64,000 nucleotides of DNA from Lingula anatina (lineage: Eukaryota > Brachiopoda > Lingulata > Lingulida > Lingulidae). Location of the stretch: assembly GCF_001039355.2 (NCBI RefSeq), contig NW_019775635.1, positions 989,569 through 1,053,568 on the forward strand, in the 5' to 3' direction. Positions within the stretch are counted from its first letter, which is position 1. Each line of letters starts with the position of its first letter. This document shows positions 29,501 to 41,500 of the stretch, piece by piece. The translations under genes were made by a program, and so were the position numbers. Below the pieces are notes generated by a model, which was not told where the DNA came from, did no database searches, and saw only the letters and a program-made list of their open reading frames with translations.

Positions 29501-32500
29501 TGGACGTAGAAGAAAAATACTTATTAATTTGAGCGTTGCTTGCGTAATGTTTTAAATACAGAGGACCAAGCTGGTGGATTGTACTTTCTGAACCTCTTCA
29601 GTCTGCAGAAAGAAACACAGGTGGCAATTGAAATTGGTTTTGAGATCAAATTCTAATGTGTTTTTTTCTTCAAGAAAATAAAACAAGTGGCATGCACACA
29701 CAACTGGATTCTGCTTTCAGATTTTTCCACACACATCAAGGTATGTTTTCACCCTGGTAACAGTGTTAGCTCACCATTGAAGTTGTGCAAAATATCGACA
29801 ATGTGTTCCACTGGTTTGGAAGTGCATACGTGTACAACTGGGATATCTAGCCTGTTACCACTTTGTTTACACAGTAAACCTACTGACATTCTACAGCTAC
29901 TGTTGGAATTATTCCAGAGTTTTTTCTTAACTTGATCCCAAACATAATAAAACAGAAGCACCTTTTCAGCCTTGCTTCTTCTCGTGAATCAATGTGGCAC
30001 TAAAAATATTTTAAGTGATAATAACTTGGTATTAACTATATTCAGTTATAAGACAGGCAGCAGAACGTGCCTTTTTGCAATTTTACTTATTCAATAAATT
30101 TTGTAGCATTTATAGCCACTTGTGCATTTTACAACAACAATATTCATTCACCTAGCAACATGATAAACAATGCATTGAAAAGTAGCAGTAGAAAACACCA
30201 TTTTATCAATTGTCCAGAAATGCTTTTAAAAAGAAGTGGATTGCACAGAACGATAAACTGTGGTCTGATTACAAACAAGAACCTTTTCTTACACATCTCA
30301 ATCTCCTGCAGCAGGTTAAAAATGTCACATTCAGTTGGTAGTACAATGTTTACTAAGCGGTCCAAAGGAGCATTATTGGGAATGACTTTGTGTTTTGCAG
30401 TAAGTTAAAAAAAAAAAACATGAACTTCTCAACATGCTAAGTTGTAACTATTTGCAGTGTTTTAAACATTCCAATATCAATATCATTGAAGATATAAAAT
30501 AATAGGAAGTATAATTCACACATTCATATCAAATCATTTTGACAACAGTTCACCTTGATAAAATTCATAAAATTAAAGTTTTTTTTTTTGGACAGATAGC
30601 AGTTTGCATTTAAGTCCCTTACAGCTAGGGCTTTACTTCTGCTGCTATATACTGCTTATAATTGCTTAAGTGTCTACTAAATTTTTTTTAGCATTTTGGA
30701 CATGCAATGATTACCGGCAAATTTTTTTTTAAAAGTTCTATATTTTTCCTTTTTTATTTTTAACAGAGCTGATGAAATTTGAACAGTTCACAGTGAGTCT
30801 AATATATGATAATGTATAACAAAAAGCCTACCTTCTTGTTCAGTATCAGATCCAGCAGTAGCCATATAAGCTGATGGGGTCAGGAGATCAGGAATGGGGG
30901 AGGCTAGCTGCACAGAACCAGTATCATAAGTTAGGTTCAATTCTCCAGGAAGTTTTCTATGTTCCCCACCAGCTGTCTCTGTGGTTTGTTCTGATCCCAC
31001 CGCAGCCACCAAAATAGAACTCAAATCTGGAACATGTGTATCTGATTCAGAGCCCTGAGAGTGAAGTTTGGTGTCAAAGGTAAGTTTTTCATAGGTTTTA
31101 TCCAGCGTTGTGATCTGTGTTTCCCTGTGACTATTGGAATTATTTATGTCTACTGTAACATTTTTGATGTCTGTGATTAAACATGGTGATTCTTGTTCCT
31201 TGGTAGATACGGTCCCTGACAATAATGGGCTATCTTTATTGAATGTCTGGTCAGTTACAGGTTGTCGACCAGTGTCCACTTCCACTACTGCGTGGTCAGA
31301 GATAGATGACTCCTCACAGGAATAGGTTTGATTCAAAAAGCTCTTTGTTCCAAATAATTTACGTTGTGGGAGTTTGGATTGTGTTGTTGCTACATTGGGC
31401 TGAGATGTCTTCTCAGATTCTTTACCGACTACCGATTTCTCTCTTTCCTGCGATGAATCCCGAGACTGATGTGGAGAACTTGATTTTTGGGGAATTCCTG
31501 AAACTGGCAATCTAGTTTTAGGTTTGGCCAGTCGAGATTGAAACTTGCTCTTTTTGCCAGGCTCTGAAGTTGACGCGGGTGCCTCGCTGTCTGTTGTATC
31601 CTCCCCAGATTCTGTGTCTGCAACAGCGATCTCACTGACCTCTGGTCTCCTTAGAGAGACCTGTTCAGAATCTGGTGACTGAGAGTGTGAGCGTTTCCCT
31701 TGATAGATCCCTTTGGGAATGCTCCGTGGCTTGATCAGCCTTGACCTTGAAGGCAGGGGCGTTTCTTCTGTGCTTTCGACACCATCTGATGGTCTTACCT
31801 CTGTCTCCGTTTGTGGTTGTGCAGTTTCTGAAGAAGAATCAGTTACTGACTGGGTTTCAGATGGTAATGCTGAGACCTTGCTTCGTGGTGCAAAGATACC
31901 ATGCATGGGACGACAAGTGAAGTATCGCACCCCTCCTACTTCACCATCGTGTTTCCCTTCAGGCTCATTCAACTCAATCCCACAGAATGTGCCATCCACG
32001 AAGTGCGTTCTGCCATAATACCTTAACACACCACTCTTCTTCCCACTGATACAAACATAGTCTCCGACCTTCAAATCCAGGGTCGGTGCTGACGAAATGA
32101 CAGAGTCATTTTCTTGTGGGGGTTTTACGTTTGACTCCGCCACAGTGGGGGGTGTGGGTGATTCCCTCTGTTGGTTCTGGGGTACTGATGGTGTCTCCCC
32201 CTGTTGTTGTGGTGATGGCTGAGAGCTTGATGACGAAACTTTGGTGAACGTCTTAGGCTGGGGTAGAAAAGATTTCCTCTTTTCTCGATCAGTTGTGGGA
32301 ATCCTGCTCTCAGCCTAAAATAGAACAAAATGAAATAAATTCAGAAGTGTCAGATAGAGCTGATCATCTTTAGCTAATACAAACAGAACCTTCTAACCAA
32401 CCAAAAAATGGTGGTTACCAGGATGTCAAAACATTATCTAAACAACACATTTTGTAACAAGAATACATAAATTTTGTTGTTAATTTAGAATATATATAAA

Positions 32501-35500
32501 AGTGCCTACTGCCCATGGATGGTATGTGATATATCAAATTTATGAGCCCACTAAAACCTAATAAAAATGTGATTTTTACTGTTCAAATAACCAAAGCCTC
32601 AGTATCCTGATGAATATTTGATTAATAATATGTGACATGACTGATGCCCAAGGTTTGATAAAAGAAGATCATTTTCTTTCAAGATATGAACAATCGATTT
32701 GAAACTGCCACTTGTTCTGTAATGCTGGTCTTCATTTTTTCGGATAAAATGAAAGTGATGTTATCATAAAATTGATTTTAATGACATATCACAGTCCCAC
32801 CAATTATCTCTCTGAAAAAGAGTATTTCTGACAAACTTCCCACTGAGTATTGTTAATTAATACAAAAAAGCACCCCTGTCAGTTTCATCCCACATGTTAC
32901 ACATCAATTAAGCACCTATAAATGTTTCTTAAACCCCCCTTGATCACTTGGATGCCCCCAAACATTCTTTTTGTGACAAATTTTATTCAACATAATTTAC
33001 ATTGGAGTATTTCAGGTAAATTCACAACCTCTAAAACAGAAAAGAAAAAAAATATATACACTCTCATTATAATTGTAATGTTCTTAATACATACAGGAGC
33101 CTAGGTTTCAAAAAAAAAAAACANCAAAGAATGAGTATACCCAGCTGCAGAATGCAGGATCACAATAATTGTTCATAACCATAGTATCTTAATTTGCACA
33201 CGCTTTAAGGCAACATCAATCTTTATCTTACTAATTAAGTCATCAATAAATCATCAGATGAAAAAAATACTACTGGGGATCTTTAATCCTTATGTTAAAG
33301 AACCTGGGAATATGTACCCTGGGGATCAAGGGTTCGAAGACAAATTTTGCTGTACATCAAAAGAGAGTTAAATCATACACCGATGTTATAATGAGTGCAA
33401 ACTGACTGTAAACACCTGTAAATCACTACTGTAATAATATAACCCACCTGTTTGTACCTCTATCTTACAAAGCTCTTGTGACTTTAACCTGATATATTAC
33501 TGAATCTTACTGGCAAAAGTTCACCCCCTCACCAGCTTCAAATCAGATAAAAACCGAACTGAACTTTTTCACCAGTTAGCAAGTTGATCATGTAGCCACA
33601 GTGTGTTGGTTTTTTAAGACTTCTGCTCAAAGGAATAATTAGGCACACTTACCAACTGGATCTGTCGAAACTTTAACTCAAACACAAATGCACTCACCTT
33701 GACTATTGAATTGGTAATAAAAAAAAAAATTTTTCTTACCAGTTTGCCCCTCTGTATGACCATCTTCTTGCGGCTGTTGACCACCTGCAAGCAGATTGGT
33801 CTGGTTCAGTTCATCAGTCTTCAATATACCCAACTGAGACTCTTCTGTCAACAACCTGGACCCCTTCAGGAACTGCAGACTGTTGTCCAAGGTAGATGCT
33901 GTGCCCTCAGAACTGCCCGATTTCAGCCTTGACCCCTTCAGTACACTCAGGCCACTTGGGTCATCTGAACCTGCTGGACCTGTGGACGTAGAAGAAAAAT
34001 ACTTATTAATTTAAGAATTGCTTGTGTCGTGTTTTAAAAAACAGAGGACCAAGTCGGTGGATTGTACTTTCTGAACCTCTTCAGTCTGCAGATAGAAACA
34101 CAGGTGGCAAATGAAATTGGTTTTGAGATCAAATTCTAATGTGTTTTTTCTTCAAGAAAATAAAACAAGTGGCATGCACACACAACTGGATTCTGCTTTC
34201 TGATTTTTCCACACACATCAAGGTATGTTTTCATCCTGGTAACAGTGTTAGCTCACCATTGAAGTTGTGCAAAATACCGACAATGTGTTCCACTGGTTTG
34301 GAAGTGCATACGTGTACAACTGGGGTATCAGCCTGTTACCACTTTGTTTACACAGTAAACCTACTGACATTCTACAGCTACTGTTGGAATTATTCCAGAG
34401 TTTTTTTCTTAACTTGATCCCAAACATAATAAAACAGAAGCACCTTTTCAGCCTTGCTTCTTCTCGTGAATCAATGTGGCACTAAAAATATTTTAAGTGA
34501 TAATAACTTGGTATTAACTATATTCAGTTATGGGACAGGCAGCAGAACGTGCCTTTTTGCAATTTTACTTATTCAATAAATTTTGTAACATTTGTGGCCA
34601 CTTGTGCATTTTACAACAACAATATTCATTCACCTAGCAACATGATAAACAATGCATTGAAAAGTAGCAGTAGAAAACACCATTTTATCAATTGTCCAGA
34701 AATGCTTTTAAAAAGAAGTGGATTGCACAGAACGATAAACTGTGGTCTGATTACAAACAAGAACCTTTTCTTACACATCTCATTCTCCTGCAGCAGGTTA
34801 AAAATGTCACATTCACTTGGTAGTACAATGTTTACTAAGCGGTCCAAAGGAGCATTATTGGGAATGACTTTGTGTTTTGCAGTAAGTTTAAAAAAAAAAA
34901 AAAAAAAAAACATGAACTTCTTAACATGCTAAGTTGTAACTATTTGCAGTGTTTTAAACATTCCAATATCAATATCATTGAAGATATAAAATAATAGGAA
35001 GTATAATTCACACATTCATATCAAATCATTTTGACAACAGTTCACCTTGATAAAATTAAAGTTTTTCTTTTGGACAGATAGCAGTTTGCATTTAAGTTAA
35101 TGTCCCTTACAGCTAGGGCTTTACTTCTGCTGCTATATACTGCTTATAATTGCTTAAGTGTCTACTAATTTTTTTTTAGCATTTTGGACATGCAGTGATT
35201 ACCGGCAATTTTTTTTTTTTTAAGTTCTATATTTTTCCTTTTTTATTTTTAACAGAGCTGATGAAATTTGAACAGTTCATAGTGAGTCTAATATATGATA
35301 ATGTATAACAAAAAGCCTACCTTCTTGTTCAGTATCAGATCCAGCAGCAGCCATATAAGCTGATGGGGTCAGGAGATCAGGAATGGGGGAGGCTAGCTGC
35401 ACAGAACCAGTATCATAAGTTAGGTTCAATTCTCCGGGAAGTTTTCTATGTTCCCCACCAGCTGTCTCTGTGGTTTGTTCTGATCCCACCGCAGCCACCA

Positions 35501-38500
35501 AAATGGAACTCAAATCTGGAACATGTGTATCTGATTCAGAGCCCTGAGAGTGAAGTTTGGTGTCAAAGGTAAGTTTTTCATAGGTTTTATCCAGCGTTGT
35601 GATCTGTGTTTCCCTGTGACTATTGGAATTATTTATGTCTACTGTAACATTTTTGATGTCTGTGATTAAACATGGTGATTCTTGTTCCTTGGTAGATACG
35701 GTCCCTGACAATAATGGGCTATCTTTATTGAATGTCTGGTCAGTTACAGGTTGTCGACCAGTGTCCACTTCCACTACTGAATGGTCAGAGATAGATGACT
35801 CCTCACAGGAATAGGTTTGATTCAAAAAGCTCTTTGTTCCAAATAATTTACGTTGTGGGAGTTTGGATTGTGTTGTTGCTACATTGGGCTGAGATGTCTT
35901 CTCAGATTCTTTACCGACTACCGATTTCTCTCTTTCCTGCGATGAATCCCGAGACTGATGTGGAGAACTTGATTTTTGGGGAATTCCTGAAACTGGCAAT
36001 CTAGTTTTAGGTTTGGCCAGTCGAGATTGAAACTTGCTCTTTTTGCCAGGCTCTGTAGTTGACGCGGGTGCCTCACTGTCTGTTGTATCCTCCCCAGATT
36101 CTGTGTCTGCAACAGCGATCTCACTGACCTCTGGTCTCCTTAGAGAGACCTGTTCAGAATCTGGTGACTGAGAGTGTGAGCGTTTCCCTTGATAGATCCC
36201 TTTGGGAATGCTCCGTGGCTTGATCAGCCTTGACCTTGAAGGCAGGGGCGTTTCTTCTGTGCTTTCGACACCATCTGATGGTCTTACCTCTGTCTCCGTT
36301 TGTGGTTGTGCAGTTTCTGAAGAAGAATCAGTTACTGACTGGGTTTCAGATGGTAATGCTGAGACCTTGCTGCGTGGTGCAAAGATACCATGCATGGGAC
36401 GACAAGTGAAGTATCGCACCCCTCCTACTTCACCATCGTGTTTCCCTTCAGGCTCATTCAACTCAATCCCACAGAATGTGCCATCCACGAAGTGCGTTCT
36501 GCCATAATACCTTAACACACCACACTTCTTCCCACTGATACAAACATAGTCTCCGACCTTCAAATCCAGGGTCGGTGCTGACGAAATGACAGAGTCATTG
36601 TCTTGTGGGGGTTTTACGTTTGACTCCGCCACAGTGGGGGGTGTGGGTGATTCCCTCTGTTGGTTCTGGGGTACTGATGGTGTCTCCCCCTGTTGTTGTG
36701 GTGATGGCTGAGAGCTTGATGACGAAACTTTGGTGAACGTCTTAGGCTGGGGTAGAAAAGATTTCCTCTTTTCTCGATCAGTTGTGGGAATCCTGCTCTC
36801 AGCCTAAAATAGAACAAAATGAAATAAATTCAGAAGTGTCAGATAGAGCAGATCATCTTTAGCCAATACAAACAGAACCTTCTAACCAACCAAAAAATGG
36901 TGGTTACCAGGATGTCAAAACATTATCTAAACAACACATTTTGTAACAAGAATACATAAATATTGTTGTTAATTTAGAATATATATAAAAGTGCCTACTG
37001 CCCATGGATGGTATGTGATATATCAAATTTATGAGCCCACTAAAACCTAATAAAAATGTGATTTTTACTGTTCAAATAACCAAAGCCTCAGTATCCTGAT
37101 GAATATTTGATTAATAATATGTGACATGACTGATGCCCAAGGTTTGATAAAAGAAGATCATTTTCTTTCAAGATATGAACAATCGATTTGAAACTGCCAC
37201 TTGTTCAGTAATGCTGGTCTTCATTTTTTCGGATAAAATGAAAGTGATGTTATCATAAAATTGATTTTTATGACATATTACAGTCCCACCAATTATCTCT
37301 CTGAAAAAGAGTATTTCTGACAAACTTCCCACTGAGTATTGTTAATTAATACAAAAAAGCACCCCTGTCAGTTTCATCCCACATGTTATACATCAATTAA
37401 GCATCTATAAATGTTTCTTAAACCCCCCTTGATCACTTGGATGCCCCCAAACATTCTTTTTGTGACAAATTTTATTCAACATAATTTACATTGGAGTATT
37501 TCAGGTAAATTCACAACCTCTAAAACAGAAAAGAAAAAAAATATATACACTCTCATTATAATTGTAATATTCTTAATACATACAGGAGCCTAGGTTTCAA
37601 AAAAAAAAAAAAAAAAAAACTCTGAACATTTATCATGGGACCCAACACCTAACCAGCCGGGGGTCCGAGGGCCGCCCATCAGAATTGAATAAAAAGCGTG
37701 GAATTCCACGTTTCCATGGAAAAAGCTCATGTCTGTTAATACACTGCCTTAAATTACCCAACTAACCAAGTAATTTCCATCGTCAGATCCCTACAGTTGT
37801 GGCTCAGTAACTTAACCATGAACATTCAGTACAATTGTACACATCATTTCTTTCAAATGACAAATTCATTAAAAAAAACAGGATATTAAAGCCTGTCCTG
37901 TGGGTTGCAGATCAGTAACAATAACCAATTGTCATTTAACAAAAGCTGATAGGTTATTAACAAATACAATTTTACAGAAGGAGAAGAACAAAATACTGCC
38001 CACCTATACGTAGGGAAAAAAGAAAATCAATCCGTTAACAATACTTACAGAACAAGGCCATATTCAATCACTAACACTGTTGACTCTGCTTGAAATATCA
38101 CATATACTCACCTTCTTATCGTATGATAACCTTAATGATTTACCCTCAATAAATCTTCCGTTTCCTGATGAATTTCTTACTTCTTTTTTCTACCATAAAA
38201 TCATTGACAAGCTCTTAACAATAGCGTTTTCTTAATGACATACTACTTCTTCAGAAAATGTTTAAATCTTGATGATTTAAGATTATTTCTAAAAACTCTA
38301 CACACAATCAAGCCATCAACCTGATACAAAATGTGGACATGCATATAGAAGTGTCCTTATAAATAAGCAAATACAGCTATAATATTAAAATAGACAGGTC
38401 AAAGCTGTTCTTCATAATATTCAAACCTAACAATGACAAACTCTTTACGAAAAATTAACATTTTATACCACATAATACACATCTTTGAGAAAAAATTCCA

Positions 38501-41500
38501 TCCTAAACCAACTTTGTTTGTGTACAGTAGCACCAATGTTACCTAACTGGTCTCTCTCACTCAATGTCAAACGAAGAGGCCACCTAGCTGTCAGAGACGT
38601 GTGTTCAAACACATGTTGGCTCGCTTAAGTGACAAACGGAATTGATTTTTCTAGCTTTATACAGATCTAGTGCTGCTATTCCGTTCATATGTGATTCACT
38701 TGAAAAACTCAATAAATGGGACCTGTTGGTGACTAAATGCACAAACACACTCTAAAGCATTATTCAATATGTGCTAAACTAACACAAGTTGTGCTTTTTT
38801 TTTTCCCTTTGAGTTCATGTATTAAGAATGACTGTTAAAATATGCTCAGTCACTTTCCTAGAATATATTTTTTTGCTATTTTTCTAATTGATGCAACTAG
38901 GCTTTTGAGATATAGTGTCATTAAATTATCTATATCATTATCTGTTTAGTTTGATTTTTTAAAATTATTTATCAAAATAAGAAGCCATGTGCATTTTGTC
39001 AATGATGTCAAAACTCAACTGTCACATATGAAAGGTAACAGTAAATATGACTTAAGCTTTGTATGAAACAAAAACTAAGACCCCATTCCCAGAGATTAGA
39101 TCGATCCAACTAGATCGACCTAACTCCCTGGGGGTTCACGCTAAATAGCTGTCAGCTGAACGGGCACAAAAGTTAATTACCCCCCTACAGCTTGTAGTAG
39201 GCGGGACGGACATTTAAACCGGATTATCTGACAGTAATCTAGTGAGACTCCCCACGTGGATAGATCGATCTAAAATCTATGGGAATGCACCCTAAGTCAT
39301 CAAGTCTCAAATGCTCCAACATGTCTATTAAAATATCAGAATAAATGCATGTGGCATCAGTCTGTTAAGTCAAACAATATATTCTCACTAAGTTAATTAT
39401 GTACAACACTTTGATTCTGTACTTGTCACACGTACATTAGTCAAAAACCCAAACATGATTTTAAAAAGCTGACATTTAAAAAAAATATTGACATCCCTCA
39501 GTTGATGTGAATCAGAAATACACAACCCCTTCTCTGCACTTCTCTTCATCTTTCTCTCCCCTTTAGGTCTCCATAGATCAATAAAGTTACAACATCAGTC
39601 CTTTTACAGAAATGCACCAGTGGCATCCAAGAGGTTTTCTGCTTGACTAAATAAAACTGTCGATAAGTCGGTAGCTTGCTCACTGACCATAAACCTAATT
39701 TGCATTGGACATCCAGCAAGTGGCTTACTGACTGCCCAGTGCTGAATTACGATTAGCTCTTACATGAACATCTGAGGGACTTGGAAAAATAGTGAAAACA
39801 TGTTTTTCACTTTATCATGACCAATAAAAAAGAAAAGAAAATTTAATGTTAATTAATGCCAATTACTTCTCAATAAAACTACTCAAAATTCAAAATCTAT
39901 TCCCTGTACTTCATTTCAGATACAAATGATATTATCTACACTTTATTTAACCAGCCATGCAAATATCAATACTAATCAATAAAAAGATTTGTAAACCTAC
40001 ACCTTAAGTCAACAGTTCATCCCCTGCTCTATTGTGATCTGCTGATGGTTACAACACTGGTGTTGAAGCATTGTCTAGGTGCCTCGATTCAAATCAGCAA
40101 AACAACTTAAAATAATTCTTGCAGAAGCAAGGCAGACATTTTGAATCAAATATCCTTTTTTCAGCAAGGAAAAGATAATTTTGGTGCCAAACTCTTTAGG
40201 CAATCATCAAATTGATCTTTTTCTTTTCAAAGGGTATCTATTCAAACTTAAACTGTGTCAAATTAATGCACTGAAACAGTTTTGAAATTGCAATCTTCAA
40301 TATGGCAAGAATGAAAGTATGAAAACAACCATTATTTCTAACTTTTTGTCTTATCCATCAGGCGTACTTACAAAAAGAATTTGGCACATCATACTGTACA
40401 TATATGCTGACTTTAACTTTGATGCATCAAAACATCATATTATAGTNNNNNNNNNNNNNNNNNNNNNNNNNNNNNNNNNNNNNNNNNNNNNNNNNNNNNN
40501 NNNNNNNNNNNNNNNNNNNNNNNNNNNNNNNNNNNNNNNNNNNNNNNNNNNNNNNNNNNNNNNNNNNNNNNNNNNNNNNNNNNNNNNNNNNNNNNNNNNN
40601 NNNNNNNNNNNNNNNNNNNNNNNNNNNNNNNNNNNNNNNNNNNNNNNNNNNNNNNNNNNNNNNNNNNNNNNNNNNNNNNNNNNNNNNNNNNNNNNNNNNN
40701 NNNNNNNNNNNNNNNNNNNNNNNNNNNNNNNNNNNNNNNNNNNNNNNNNNNNNNNNNNNNNNNNNNNNNNNNNNNNNNNNNNNNNNNNNNNNNNNNNNNN
40801 NNNNNNNNNNNNNNNNNNNNNNNNNNNNNNNNNNNNNNNNNNNNNNNNNNNNNNNNNNNNNNNNNNNNNNNNNNNNNNNNNNNNNNNNNNNNNNNNNNNN
40901 NNNNNNNNNNNNNNNNNNNNNNNNNNNNNNNNNNNNNNNNNNNNNNNNNNNNNNNNNNNNNNNNNNNNNNTCAGTTGATGTGAATCAGAAATACACAACC
41001 CCTTCTCTGCACTTCTCTTCATCTTTCTCTCCCCTTTAGGTCTCCATAGATCAATAAAGTTACAACATCAGTCCTTTTACAGAAATGCACCAGTGGCATC
41101 CAAGAGGTTTTCTGCTTGACTAAATAAAACTGTCGATAAGTCGGTAGCTTGCTCACTGACCATAAACCTAATTTGCATTGGACATCCAGCAAGTGGCTTA
41201 CTGACTGCCCAGTGCTGAATTACGATTAGCTCTTACATGAACATCTGAGGGACTTGGAAAAATAGTGAAAACATGTTTTTCACTTTATCATGACCAATAA
41301 AAAAGAAAAGAAAATTTAATGTTAATTAATGCCAATTACTTCTCAATAAAACTACTCAAAATTCAAAATCTATTCCCTGTACTTCATTTCAGATACAAAT
41401 GATATTATCTACACTTTATTTAACCAGCCATGCAAATATCAATACTAATCAATAAAAAGATTTGTAAACCTACACCTTAAGTCAACAGTTCATCCCCTGC

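Larger units (their letters stand above)
27567..33123. repeat. Inserted alternative-haplotype contig
   Basis: It matches 25758-27179 followed by 33469 to about 37600, in order, with scattered substitutions and small intronic indels. It starts at an N gap and ends in a poly-A run and the single N at 33124. It is read as an assembly duplication. Confidence 0.85.

Noticed and set aside
27567-33123. Real tandem gene duplication giving a second CAP-Gly gene or domain
   Set aside because: The copy starts mid-exon at an N gap, introns are as similar as exons, and the outer contigs overlap each other; an alternative haplotype is a simpler explanation.
40039-40100. tRNA-like block with box-B-like GATTCAAATC and GGTTACAACACTGGTGTTGAA (repeated at 41512-41573)
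   Set aside because: The T-stem does not pair and the acceptor stem is absent. It might be a decayed tRNA-derived SINE head, but there is no second independent copy in the window.
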